NCBI RefSeq assembly: GCF_000271305.1
Contig: NZ_AKGD01000001.1
Span: forward strand, 1,798,001 to 1,862,000
Direction: 5' to 3'
Length of the DNA stretch: 64,000 nucleotides
Origin: Hydrocarboniphaga effusa AP103
GTDB lineage: Bacteria; Pseudomonadota; Gammaproteobacteria; Nevskiales; Nevskiaceae
The notes below the pieces were generated by a model, which made no database searches, was not told the DNA's origin, and saw nothing but the letters and a program-made list of their open reading frames with translations. Shown here in pieces: positions 1 through 8,143 of this stretch. Within the stretch, counting starts at the first letter, position 1; every line of letters starts with the position of its first letter. The translations under genes were made by a program, and so were the position numbers.

Positions 1-1
1 T

Positions 2-202
2 CCCAAGTCGATCGCCACCACGCTCGGCACCGCGGCCTCGGTCAGCTACGCGCTGTGGCCCAAGCTCAACGACTACGTGCTGAGCTGGGGCTTCCGGCTG
101 TTCCCGTCGTCGTCGGCCGCCCGCAAGGGCCGTCGCGAAGGCGCCAAGCCGACGCTCGAGCAGGTGGTGTTCGCGAACGTGTTCAAGGGCGAGCACTGGT
201 AA
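2..202 (+). CDS. C-terminal end of a probable short-chain dehydrogenase/reductase (partial)
   Basis: An open frame enters from the left edge and ends at TAA 200-202, giving the last 66 residues of a protein whose start lies outside the window. The frame reads without stops and uses the GC-rich codons seen throughout. The tail (GTAASVSYALWPKLNDYVLS, then a basic stretch, then FANVFKGEHW at the end) resembles the C-terminal extension I associate with some SDR-family oxidoreductases. No Rossmann or YxxxK motif is present in this fragment, so the family is tentative. A strong hairpin follows about 45 nt downstream. Confidence 0.45.
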   Translation, partial: PKSIATTLGTAASVSYALWPKLNDYVLSWGFRLFPSSSAARKGRREGAKPTLEQVVFANVFKGEHW

Positions 203-245
203 GCAGCTGCTGCGCTCCGCATGCCGCACGAGGGCGGTACGCGTT

Positions 246-278
246 CGGGCCAGCCGATGCTTCGCTTCGGCTGGCCCG
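246..278. terminator. strong hairpin downstream of the SDR-like gene
   Basis: CGGGCCAGCCGA at 246-257 pairs perfectly over 12 bp with TCGGCTGGCCCG at 267-278, around a 9-nt loop. No T-tract follows, so it could be a Rho-dependent stop or an RNA-stabilising hairpin rather than a classical intrinsic terminator. Confidence 0.45.
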
Positions 279-381
279 GCCCTCACCCTCACGCGCCAAT
301 CGTACGCTCCGGTTCCTGCGCTCCGTCCTCATCAGACCTGCGTTCGCTCGCGACGCTTCTTCAGAATCAAAGACTGCGCGG

Positions 382-428
382 GTGGATCACGCGACAACGC
401 GCGCTGATCCACTCATCCTTATTTTTTG
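382..428 (+). terminator. hairpin with T-rich tail upstream of the TonB-like gene
   Basis: GTGGATCA (382-389) and TGATCCAC (405-412) form 8-bp arms with a GC-rich interior, and a T-rich run ending in six T's follows at 413-428. This is the best intrinsic terminator candidate in the 281-nt gap between the SDR-like and TonB-like genes. The same dyad could alternatively be an operator for the downstream gene. Confidence 0.45.
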
Positions 429-483
429 AGATCAGCCGCTCGCGCGACACTCCGCAGAAGAATCCTTAATCTGTGGGGTGCAA

Positions 484-1746
484 ATGACCACCCTGCGCCT
501 GCAAGCCCCGCCATCGATGCGCCTGCCAGCCTCGCTGGCACTGGCGATGGGCTTGCACATGCTCGCGCTGGTCGCGCTGCCTTCGCTCTGGCAGCTCGGC
601 GGCACGCTGGCCGAGCGCATCAAAGGCCGCGCAGTCCCGCCGCCCGCCGAGGCGCACGGCGAGGTCGTGCCGATCAGGCTGCCGACGATGAACAAGTTCG
701 AGCTCGTCACCGAGCTGGGCTCCATCGCCAGATCGACTTCCGGCCAGAAGGCCGACACCCTGCCTTCGGCGCAAGCCGCGCGCGGCACCGCGATGAGCCT
801 GAGCCAGAGCCTTGCCGATGCGGCGCGCCAAGCCCAGGCGGCCTACGAACGCCTGCATCCGCAAGCCGAAAAGCTGCGCTTCGTCGCCGAACTGCGGCTT
901 GCCGATGGACCGACTCGCGCGATCGCGAGTGAGGCCAGGAAACCCGCAGCAGCAGTCACCGCCAAAACCCCGGAGCCGGCAACCAAGCCCGCCGCGCCGC
1001 CCGCGACACCGAAACCGGCCGACGACGCCGAACGCAAAGCCGAAGAGGCGCAGCAACGCGAACAAGCCCGCCAAGACGCGCGCCAGGCCCAGGAAGCCCG
1101 CGACAGGCTCGCCCAGGCCCAGCGCATGGCCGACGAGCAGGCGCGTCGCGACCAGGACCGGGCGCGGACCGAAGACCGCGCGCGCCAGCAGCGCGCCCTG
1201 CAGCAGGCGATCGAGCAGGCGTCGCGCCAGCCGCTCACGCGCCGGCCGGATGCCACGCCCGCTCCGCGCACGACGCCGCGCGCCGAAGACCCGCATCCGC
1301 AGGTCTTCGACCCGGCCGAGCCGTATCGCGGAGCGGTACCCGACGTCATCGCCGAAGCGCCGCCGCTGCCCGACCAGACCGGCGCCCCGATGACGGCCGG
1401 CGGCGCGGTGCTCGGCCAGGGTGCGGCTCCCGAGCGCGGTCCGGGCGAGGCGGTCGCCGACCGCGGCGCCTTTTTCCAGCGCCTTACGAACCACCTGTTC
1501 CAGATCAATCAGGTGATGCTTGCCGAGGCGATCCGGGCGACGCCGAGGATGACTGTCGAGGTGCACTTCGCGATCGATCGCAACGGCCGTGTGATCGAGG
1601 CTGCGGTCACCCGGAGCACCGGCGACCCGCAGCTCGACGACAAAGCGGTGGCCGTGATTCAGCGGGCGTCGCCGGTTCCGCGCCTATCGTCGGACATGCC
1701 GCAGCAAAAACTCGAACTGAGCTTCCCGGTGCAGATCTACCGCTGA
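484..1746 (+). CDS. TonB/TolA-like energy transducer protein
   Basis: About 420 residues. There is one N-terminal hydrophobic segment (about residues 10-30) without a cleavable site, so it is probably anchored in the inner membrane. A long Ala/Glu/Gln/Arg-rich stretch (about 165-245) looks like a TolA-type extended or coiled periplasmic spacer. The last about 75 residues contain MTVEVHFAIDRNGRVIEAAV and end in a beta-rich TonB C-terminal fold, the part that contacts outer-membrane receptors or Tol-Pal partners. No exbB, exbD, tolQ or tolR is adjacent, so its energising partner is elsewhere or unknown. A GTG at 478 is in frame two codons upstream; ATG 484 was preferred. The next gene follows after 21 nt and may be co-transcribed. 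Confidence 0.7.
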   Translation: MTTLRLQAPPSMRLPASLALAMGLHMLALVALPSLWQLGGTLAERIKGRAVPPPAEAHGEVVPIRLPTMNKFELVTELGSIARSTSGQKADTLPSAQAARGTAMSLSQSLADAARQAQAAYERLHPQAEKLRFVAELRLADGPTRAIASEARKPAAAVTAKTPEPATKPAAPPATPKPADDAERKAEEAQQREQARQDARQAQEARDRLAQAQRMADEQARRDQDRARTEDRARQQRALQQAIEQASRQPLTRRPDATPAPRTTPRAEDPHPQVFDPAEPYRGAVPDVIAEAPPLPDQTGAPMTAGGAVLGQGAAPERGPGEAVADRGAFFQRLTNHLFQINQVMLAEAIRATPRMTVEVHFAIDRNGRVIEAAVTRSTGDPQLDDKAVAVIQRASPVPRLSSDMPQQKLELSFPVQIYR

Positions 1747-1767
1747 GTCGTCAGCGGCCTATTGGCA

Positions 1768-2838
1768 ATGCCCGAACTCCTCCCGCAACAGAATTCGGTC
1801 CCGAGCCCCAACGCCAATGCGCGCGTGCGCTGGTCCTGGGTGCGCCGGTTCGTCACGCGCGTGCTCGTGCTGTTCGAACGTTACCCCTGGCTGCTGCCGC
1901 TGGCCTCGTTCCTGGCCGGCGTGCTGAGCTTCGTGCTCGTACGCCGCGGCGAAGGCATGGCCCGCTACATCGCTTTCACCGCCCTGCTCGGCTGGCCGTG
2001 GATGCTGGCCCAGGGCTGGTTGCGCAACTGGCTGCTGCGCCGCTTTCCGTCCAAGTGGACGCCCTACGGACTGCAGATGATCACGCAGTCGCTGCAGCAG
2101 GAAGTGTTGTTCTTCTCGCTGCCGTTCCTGGCCGGTGCGACCCAGCCCGACATCGGCCAGTGGCTGTTCACCGGACTCGTAGGGCTAGCCGCCTTCATCA
2201 GCGTGATCGACCCGATCTACGAAAAGCACATCGCCGATCACCCGGCGCGGGCCTTGTTGTTCCACGCCTACTGCAGTTTCGTCTGCGCACTGGTGGTGCT
2301 ACCGATCGCGGCCAAGGTGCAGCTCGAGAACGCGCTGCCGCTCGCGCTGGTCATCACCGGCGTCTGGATTCTGCTCGGCCTGCGCGGTGCCTGGCGCGAT
2401 CTGTCGACGCCGCAGGCACGGCGCTTGGGCTTCACCGCCTTCGTGCTCGCACCGCTCGCCTTGTGGCTGCTGCGCTCGCACGTGCCGCCCGCCGGCCTGT
2501 CGGTCACCGAAGGGCTGGTGACGCAGAGCGTCGAAGACCGCACGCCCGGCGCGCGGCTGCAGACCATCAGCGCAGCTGCGCTCCAAGCACGCGGGGCGAT
2601 CGCCTTCGTCGCGATCCGCGCACCGATGGGTCTCAAGCAGACCGTCTACTTCCAGTGGTCACAGAACGGCCACAAGCTCGATCGCATCGCCGCCGAAATC
2701 CAAGGTAGCGGAAAAGGCGGCTGGCGCACCTACAGCCGCAAGCGCAACTTCCCGGCCGATCCGCGCGGCGCCTGGCGTGTCGACCTGCTGACGCCGGATG
2801 GCCAGCTGATCGAGCGGCTGCGGTTCAAAGTGCAGTAG
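1768..2838 (+). CDS. DUF5924/DUF2914 multi-pass membrane protein
   Basis: About 356 residues. The first two thirds (about 30-235) are a series of hydrophobic helices separated by short loops, matching the DUF5924 membrane region. The last about 100 residues are soluble and beta-rich (FVAIRAPMGLKQTVYFQWSQ, ending RVDLLTPDGQLIERLRFKVQ) and match DUF2914, a domain found after membrane regions in gammaproteobacteria. No enzymatic motif is visible and the function of the family is not known to me. A TTG at 1762 lies two codons upstream in frame. The preceding TonB-like gene ends 21 nt before, suggesting one transcript. The stop is 9 nt from the stop of the convergent large lipoprotein gene. Confidence 0.75.
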   Translation: MPELLPQQNSVPSPNANARVRWSWVRRFVTRVLVLFERYPWLLPLASFLAGVLSFVLVRRGEGMARYIAFTALLGWPWMLAQGWLRNWLLRRFPSKWTPYGLQMITQSLQQEVLFFSLPFLAGATQPDIGQWLFTGLVGLAAFISVIDPIYEKHIADHPARALLFHAYCSFVCALVVLPIAAKVQLENALPLALVITGVWILLGLRGAWRDLSTPQARRLGFTAFVLAPLALWLLRSHVPPAGLSVTEGLVTQSVEDRTPGARLQTISAAALQARGAIAFVAIRAPMGLKQTVYFQWSQNGHKLDRIAAEIQGSGKGGWRTYSRKRNFPADPRGAWRVDLLTPDGQLIERLRFKVQ

Positions 2839-2847
2839 GCCGGCGGC

Positions 2848-5800
2848 CTACTGCACGCAGCTCGTCGAGCCCGGATATTTCGCCTCGTCGGCCTTGACGA
2901 CGTTCACGATCCACTGCTCGATCAGCGCGCTGCCTTCGGTGTCGACGACGCTGCGCGCGATCGGCGGCATGCGCGCGGCCGGAACGGTTGCGTTCGGCCC
3001 GATGCGGAACGCGAGGATCGAGTCGGCGACGTTGCCCGGGTGGATGTCGTAGGTGCGGCCGCCGTTGCCTTCCTGGCCCGTCGCGGTCGGGCGCTTGCAG
3101 ATGCCGTAGCTGATGTCGACCGGGCGGAACGAGTCGAGATAAAAGCCGGTGCTCGCCGCGAAGCCGCGCACGTTGTGGCAATGCTGGCAATTCACTTCGA
3201 GCCAGGCGCGTGCGCGCGCTTCGATGTCTTCGGCCGAGTTCGGCGCGAAGCCCGCGTCGCCGGGCTTGTTGAACGCCGGAATGCGTTCGAGCTTGGCCGC
3301 GATCTGGCGCATGTCGACGCCCAGATCGCTCGGGCAGCCGGCGACCAGGCCGTGGCTGCACCAGTACGCGATCTGGTTCTGCCCGGCGACTTCGTGACGG
3401 CTCTGGCCGGTGACGAGTTTGCTTTCGGGCGCGTAGGGGCGATTCATGAAGCGCACCTTCGGTCCGATCGGCGCGGCGCCGGCTTCGCCCTCCTCGTTCG
3501 AATGGCAGCTCAGGCACTGGTTGCCATGCGGAATCAGATAGTTCGCGGTCGAGCCCTGATGGCGCACGCCCGAATCGACGTCGGTGTGATCCCATGAAAC
3601 GCTCGCGTGGCCGCCACCCAGCGAAAGTTTGGCGACGCGCTTGCCGGTGGCCGCATCGGTCTCCCAGATGTACGGCAGGCCATCCCAGCGCGCGACGTTC
3701 TTCGAGTTCACGCGCTTGATCAGCAGGCGCGTTTCGATCGGCGTTTCCTTGCCATTGGCTTCGTCGGCGAACGAGAAGGTCTTGGCGATGATGGTGCCGG
3801 TCGGGAACACCAGCGTGGCATTGACGCCGTCGGTGCCCGCATCGCGGTAAACGGCTTTCGCTCCGGGCGGCAAATACGCCACGCGATATTTCACCGCGTA
3901 GTCGGAGAACAGCTTGCTGTTGAGCGAATACGGAACGCCGCCGCCGCGCGGCGTGCTGGTCGGATCCTGCGCATCGTCGAACAGGTGATATTGATCGAGC
4001 GTCGGGCAGTCCACGCGCGCGGCGTCGAAGTTGACCTTGCCGCTGTCGACGCTGGCGTTGCAGAGCTTCTCGACGAGCTCGGCGGCCGGCGCCGGATCGT
4101 AGTCGCCGCTGCGCACGAACGGTGGAATCACCACCGGCGGCAACGGCGCGAGCGTCTTGCCGTAAGCCGCGGTGCAATCGTGCGGGCTCATGTCGAAGTC
4201 GGAAGGGAACCGCAGCAGCGCGGCCGGATCGAGATTGCTGCTGACGATGAGCTCGAGCCCCTTGGTGCCGTGGAAATTCGAGAACTTGAGGCTGTCGCTG
4301 GAAAACTCGTTGTCCGCATCGATGCACGAGAACCACCAGTCGGGCTTGATGCGCGGCTTGCCTTCTGCGGCGGTGTCGAACTTGTAGGCGTTGTACTGGC
4401 AGCTCGGATCGGGCACTTCGTTGTCGTAGAGCGGCTTGCCGCGTTCGTCCTTCGGCACGTCCTCGCCGTTGGCTTCCTTCGGATACGCGCAGTCGGCGTG
4501 ATAGCTGTCCTGCAGGCCGTCCCAGATGATGTGCGCGCCGCGAATGTTGAGCAGGCCGGTCGACAGGCAGCTCGCGAGATTCTTCGGCAACAGGCAGGCG
4601 GTCTGGTTCTTGAGCCCGACGATCGCGGGCAGGAACTTGGCGACGTCGCCCGAAGCAAGGTTCTTCGTCGTCGGCAGCGGCAGGCGGTTGCCGTTGTTGA
4701 CGAAGGTATTGCCGTGGATGTGCAGGCCTTCGGTGTACCAGTCGATGCGATGCTCGGCCGGCCGGCCCGCGCCGACCGGGAAGATCTCGTAGCTCGTGTG
4801 GATGATGCCGGCGGTGTTGTTGTCGCGGAATTCGTTGTCGAAGATTTCGATTTCGTCGTAAGCCAGCGTGATCATGCCGCTGCCCGACGGCACGTTGCCG
4901 ACGATGCCGCCCGAGGTGAAGTTGTAGGTGTTGTTGAGCCGCGCGAGATTGCCGTACATGCGCGAGCGCTCGCCGTACTGGCGCAGGTTGTCGAGGTCGT
5001 AGATCAGAAAGCCGCCGGTGTTGCACTCGGCGACGTTGTTCGCGTATTCGCCGCCGCGCACGTTCTCGATCTCGAAGCCGAACACGTTGTAGGCCGCGCG
5101 GCTGTTACGGATGATCGCGGTGTTGGTCTGGCCCACGTAGATGCCGGCGTCGGACGCGCCGATCGATTCGGCGTCGTCGATCAGGATGTTCTCCGACGCC
5201 ACCGGATACACGCCGTAGCGGCCCGAGAGCTTGCTCACGGTGTAGTCGGGCGAAGTGGTATCGCCGAGAAAATTCTCGGGCGCGCTCGGATCCTGCGTCG
5301 CCGGATCGGTACAGGCCACGTGCAGCTTCTCGGTGTAGTTGCTCGCGGTGATCGGCGTGGGGCTCTCGCGTCCGCCGCCGGACGACCAGATCGCGCGCAC
5401 GCGCTGCACGGTGCCATGGTCGACGCTGCGCAGCTCGATGCCGTTGCCGCCGGTGTCGAGCACGGTGAGATCCTGCACGGTGAGCCCATGCACGTTGACC
5501 GCGAGGATGCCTTCGGGCGTCGTGCTGGTCTTGAACGACAGCACGGTCTTGTCGCGGCCGCAGCCGCGCACGAGCACGTCCTCGGTGTTGGTCAGCTGCA
5601 GCGCGGAGCTCAGTTCGAAGTAGCCGCATTCGAACTCGATGACGTCGCCCGGCAGCGCCTGCACCATCGCCGCGATCATGTCGGTGGTGGCCTCGGCGTT
5701 CGGCTTGATGACGAACACGCGGCCGTTCGGGCCGGGCGGCGGATCGCCTCCGCCATCTCCGCCGTTGCCGGGCGACGACGGCGATTTGCCGCAGCCCGAC

Positions 5801-5856
5801 AACGCCAGAGCTCCCAGGACCGCCACCGCCAACACCCGCTGCATCGCACCGAACAT
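2848..5856 (-). CDS. beta-helix/SO2930-type diheme cytochrome fusion lipoprotein
   Basis: A 1002-residue exported lipoprotein: the signal peptide ends in the lipobox LALSGC (Cys 22), followed by a Gly/Asp/Pro linker. Residues about 45-400 are rich in Asn/Gly/Val strands typical of right-handed parallel beta-helix repeats (for example ITASNYTEKL, NVFGFEIENVRGGEYANNVA). The C-terminal part (about 600-1000) carries two c-type heme motifs, CLSCH near residue 780 and CQHCH near 890, as in the SO2930-family diheme proteins. From family knowledge these two modules usually occur as separate neighbouring genes of unknown function (TIGR03805/TIGR03806); here they are one polypeptide. The location is probably the periplasmic face of the outer membrane or the cell surface. 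An in-frame ATG at residue 5 is an alternative start. Confidence 0.8.
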   Translation of the reverse strand: MFGAMQRVLAVAVLGALALSGCGKSPSSPGNGGDGGGDPPPGPNGRVFVIKPNAEATTDMIAAMVQALPGDVIEFECGYFELSSALQLTNTEDVLVRGCGRDKTVLSFKTSTTPEGILAVNVHGLTVQDLTVLDTGGNGIELRSVDHGTVQRVRAIWSSGGGRESPTPITASNYTEKLHVACTDPATQDPSAPENFLGDTTSPDYTVSKLSGRYGVYPVASENILIDDAESIGASDAGIYVGQTNTAIIRNSRAAYNVFGFEIENVRGGEYANNVAECNTGGFLIYDLDNLRQYGERSRMYGNLARLNNTYNFTSGGIVGNVPSGSGMITLAYDEIEIFDNEFRDNNTAGIIHTSYEIFPVGAGRPAEHRIDWYTEGLHIHGNTFVNNGNRLPLPTTKNLASGDVAKFLPAIVGLKNQTACLLPKNLASCLSTGLLNIRGAHIIWDGLQDSYHADCAYPKEANGEDVPKDERGKPLYDNEVPDPSCQYNAYKFDTAAEGKPRIKPDWWFSCIDADNEFSSDSLKFSNFHGTKGLELIVSSNLDPAALLRFPSDFDMSPHDCTAAYGKTLAPLPPVVIPPFVRSGDYDPAPAAELVEKLCNASVDSGKVNFDAARVDCPTLDQYHLFDDAQDPTSTPRGGGVPYSLNSKLFSDYAVKYRVAYLPPGAKAVYRDAGTDGVNATLVFPTGTIIAKTFSFADEANGKETPIETRLLIKRVNSKNVARWDGLPYIWETDAATGKRVAKLSLGGGHASVSWDHTDVDSGVRHQGSTANYLIPHGNQCLSCHSNEEGEAGAAPIGPKVRFMNRPYAPESKLVTGQSRHEVAGQNQIAYWCSHGLVAGCPSDLGVDMRQIAAKLERIPAFNKPGDAGFAPNSAEDIEARARAWLEVNCQHCHNVRGFAASTGFYLDSFRPVDISYGICKRPTATGQEGNGGRTYDIHPGNVADSILAFRIGPNATVPAARMPPIARSVVDTEGSALIEQWIVNVVKADEAKYPGSTSCVQ

Positions 5857-5991
5857 GAAGCCTCCCCAAGCGTTCGTCGTGAGGCGGCTCCGTGCGCCGC
5901 TCTCTATCGAAGGCAGCAGGATAGTGCGCGCCGGCGCATAAGCCGACGGGAAAACTGACCTACGGTTCAGGCCCGTACCGGGCCCTTGCGC

Positions 5992-6627
5992 TCAGCTCAG
6001 CGCGCGCTCGAGCTCGGCGACGCGGGATTCGAGGGCTTCGATGCGCTCCAGCAGTTGCGCGACCAGCGCGGCATTGCCGCCGCCGCCCGAAGAGGACGAG
6101 CCGGCCGATTCGACCACGGCCGGAATCGCGTCCTCGCCGCACAGCAGGTGCGCGTAGCGCACGGTCGACTGGCCCGCCCCGCGCGGCAGCTGCTTGACCA
6201 GCGGGCTCGCGCGATCGGCCAGATCGTCGAGCACGGCCTGCACGCCGTCGATGTCGGCAGGCCCGTTGAGCCCGCTCGCGTTGGCTCGAATTTCGGCGAG
6301 CGTCTGCGGGCCGCGCAGCATCAGCGTGGCGAGCACCGCGACGCCGCCGGTCTTGAGCAGCAGCTGATGCTGGAACTGGTGCCGCCATTTCACCGCGCGG
6401 CCGCTGGTTTCATCGCGCTTGACCAGGCGCTGGGCTTCGAGCTGGTTGAGCGCGGCGCCGGCATCGCCCTCGCTGAGCGACATCACCGGGCTGCGCGAAT
6501 TCTTCTGGTTGCTGGCGAGCATCACGCCGTTGACCGTCATCGGGTAGTACTGCGGCGTGGTCAGCGATTTTTCGACCAGGGACGCGAGCACGCGGGCCTC
6601 GTTCAAGGACAGCAGCAGAGCGGACAT
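5992..6627 (-). CDS. yceH: YceH family protein (DUF480)
   Basis: 211 residues with the characteristic N-terminal run LLSLNEARVLASLVEKSLTT and the YYPMTVNGVMLASNQKNSR segment of the YceH family, which folds as two winged-helix-like domains. The function is unknown; DNA binding is only suggested by the fold. The C-terminus ends in a short Ser/Gly linker and a coiled-coil helix (LERIEALESRVAELERALS). The frame stays open upstream, but ATG at 6625-6627 is chosen because TAGGAG lies about 8 nt before it and because the family starts at this Leu-rich segment. It is transcribed divergently from the minor-pilin operon. Confidence 0.85.
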   Translation of the reverse strand: MSALLLSLNEARVLASLVEKSLTTPQYYPMTVNGVMLASNQKNSRSPVMSLSEGDAGAALNQLEAQRLVKRDETSGRAVKWRHQFQHQLLLKTGGVAVLATLMLRGPQTLAEIRANASGLNGPADIDGVQAVLDDLADRASPLVKQLPRGAGQSTVRYAHLLCGEDAIPAVVESAGSSSSGGGGNAALVAQLLERIEALESRVAELERALS

Positions 6628-6810
6628 GAGGCGATCTCCTAATCGAAGCGGGCGCGAATCGTAGCCTACGCCGCTTGGCGGGCGCAGCCGCGGGTGCGGC
6701 ATCGGCGCAGCCTCTGGCGCCGACCAGTAGAAAAAATCCTCTCAAGTTCGTCCGCGTCAGGCCGATACCGGTTTTATTCACTCCCTCCACCGGCGCGCGC
6801 CGGAGTGGTC

Positions 6811-7248
6811 ATGGAATCGTCTTGCCTTTGCCGCCGCACCGCCGCTTCGCGCGGCTTCACGCTGATCGAGCTGATCGCCTCGATGCTGATCGTCGCCATC
6901 CTGACCCTGCTCGCGCTGCCCGCCTACAGTGGCTACATCGCGCGCAGCAAGCTGCGGGCGGCGCAGAACGATCTGATCGCACTGAGCCTCAATCTCGAAA
7001 ACTACTATCAGCAACAGCTGACGTATCCGTCGGCCACTGCGGGCACCGCGCAGACGCAGACCACGCTGCCGGGCTGGGCACCCGCGCAGGCCACCGACTT
7101 CTCGTTCCAGATTCAATCGGCGAGCGCCTCGGCCTACTCGCTCAAGGCCACCGGGACCGGCAATGGCGTCAGCGGCTATGCGATCACGCTCGACAGCGGC
7201 AACACGCGCCAGCTGACGAGCCCGTCCGGCGCGGTCAGCGCCTGGTAG
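6811..7248 (+). CDS. type IV pilin-like protein (PilE/PilA-type minor pilin)
   Basis: 145 residues. A short basic leader precedes the prepilin peptidase site: Gly followed by FTLIELIASMLIVAILTLLA, with Glu at mature position 5. The hydrophobic helix continues into an extended alpha1 helix (YSGYIARSKLRAAQNDLIAL) and a small Ser/Thr/Ala-rich globular head without an obvious C-terminal disulfide pair. ATG 6811 is preferred over upstream in-frame starts because GGAG lies about 6 nt before it and the leader length is then normal. It is the first gene of a five-gene run; the next starts 6 nt after its stop. Confidence 0.8.
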   Translation: MESSCLCRRTAASRGFTLIELIASMLIVAILTLLALPAYSGYIARSKLRAAQNDLIALSLNLENYYQQQLTYPSATAGTAQTQTTLPGWAPAQATDFSFQIQSASASAYSLKATGTGNGVSGYAITLDSGNTRQLTSPSGAVSAW

Positions 7249-7254
7249 TCCGCC

Positions 7255-7746
7255 ATGAACGCTCTGCGGCGCCAGCGTGGCGTCTCACTGATCGAATCGA
7301 TGCTCGCGATCGCGATCTCGGGCTGGCTGCTGGTGTCGGGCTTTCCGCTCACGCAAGGCTGGGTCGCGAGCACCCGCGTGCGCGACACCCAGGGCCTGCT
7401 CGCCCAGGGCGTGTCGCGCGCCAAGGCGGTGGCCTTGCGCAATCCGGGCGGCGTTTCGGGGAACGCGGCTGCGGCGATGCTCTGTCTCGACGGCGGCCGG
7501 CTGCGACTGTTCGCGGCTACGCGCAGCCCGCAAAGCGCGGCCGCCTGCGCGAGCAGCGGCGCGCTCTGGAGCGCGACGCTGCCGGCGAATACGAGCGTGT
7601 TCAGCGGCGATGCGAGCCTGCGCTGCCTGGCCTTCAGCAATCGCGCGGCCAGCGTCGCCGCGAGCAGCGGCGGAACCGCCTGCGCGAGCTCGACGAGCCT
7701 GCTGATCAGCTCGGCGAATCAACATGCCTCGGTCACGCTCTACTGA
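7255..7746 (+). CDS. GspH/FimT family pseudopilin
   Basis: 163 residues with prepilin motif RGVSLIESMLAIAISGWLL: cleavage after Gly, Glu at +5. The rest matches the GspH/FimT head domain in length and in its early QGWVASTRVRDTQGLLAQ helix followed by beta strands. Four Cys residues in the head could form disulfides. FimT-type proteins are minor pilins that prime pilus assembly and, in some species, bind DNA. The gene overlaps the next one by 23 nt. Confidence 0.8.
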   Translation: MNALRRQRGVSLIESMLAIAISGWLLVSGFPLTQGWVASTRVRDTQGLLAQGVSRAKAVALRNPGGVSGNAAAAMLCLDGGRLRLFAATRSPQSAAACASSGALWSATLPANTSVFSGDASLRCLAFSNRAASVAASSGGTACASSTSLLISSANQHASVTLY

Positions 7747-8143
7747 TCGCGCGCAACGCGGCGATGCGCTGCTCGAAGCGCTCGTCGGCGTCTTGCTGTC
7801 GGCCGTGCTCGTGCTCGGCGCGGTCTTCACCGCGACGCGCATCGCGCTGAGCCAGAGCCAGTCGCGCACGCAGGCGATGGCGATCACGCAGCTGCGCAAC
7901 CTGCTGCAGGAAACCGCAGACACCAGCGCCTGGTGCCAGGGCGCCTCGCCGCCGGCGATCCGCATTCGCCCGGCCGATGCGAACCTCGCTCCGATCGACT
8001 TGGCGGTGACCGCGACCTGCACCACGCCGACCGGCGTCACGCTCGGCAGCGTGTCGATCACATCGCCTGCGCGCGTTCGGCTGTCGGTGACCTCGCGCAC
8101 CCTGTTTGGGGGCGCGGGCACGCTGGTGGTCGGCGATGGGTGA
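7724..8143 (+). CDS. PilV-type minor pilin
   Basis: 139 residues. The prepilin-like segment is GDALLEALVGVLLSAVLVLG, with Glu at +5 but Asp rather than the usual Phe/Met at +1. The helix continues QSQSRTQAMAITQLRNLLQE, as in PilV-type minor pilins, and the head contains CTTPTGVTLGSVSITSPA. The start lies inside the FimT-like gene (23-nt overlap) and the stop overlaps the next start by 8 nt, so translation of these genes is probably coupled. The family label rests on length, order and the N-terminal helix. Confidence 0.7.
   Translation: MPRSRSTDRAQRGDALLEALVGVLLSAVLVLGAVFTATRIALSQSQSRTQAMAITQLRNLLQETADTSAWCQGASPPAIRIRPADANLAPIDLAVTATCTTPTGVTLGSVSITSPARVRLSVTSRTLFGGAGTLVVGDG

Noticed and set aside
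55..469. Open frames in the first 470 nt on the plus strand
   Set aside because: They run out of frame through the SDR tail and the two hairpins, with Ser/Arg-rich composition and no ribosome-binding site.
3607..5958. 783-codon open frame on the plus strand opposite the beta-helix/diheme gene
   Set aside because: Antisense shadow. It has no signal, no domain and low-complexity composition, whereas the minus strand has a lipobox and two heme motifs.
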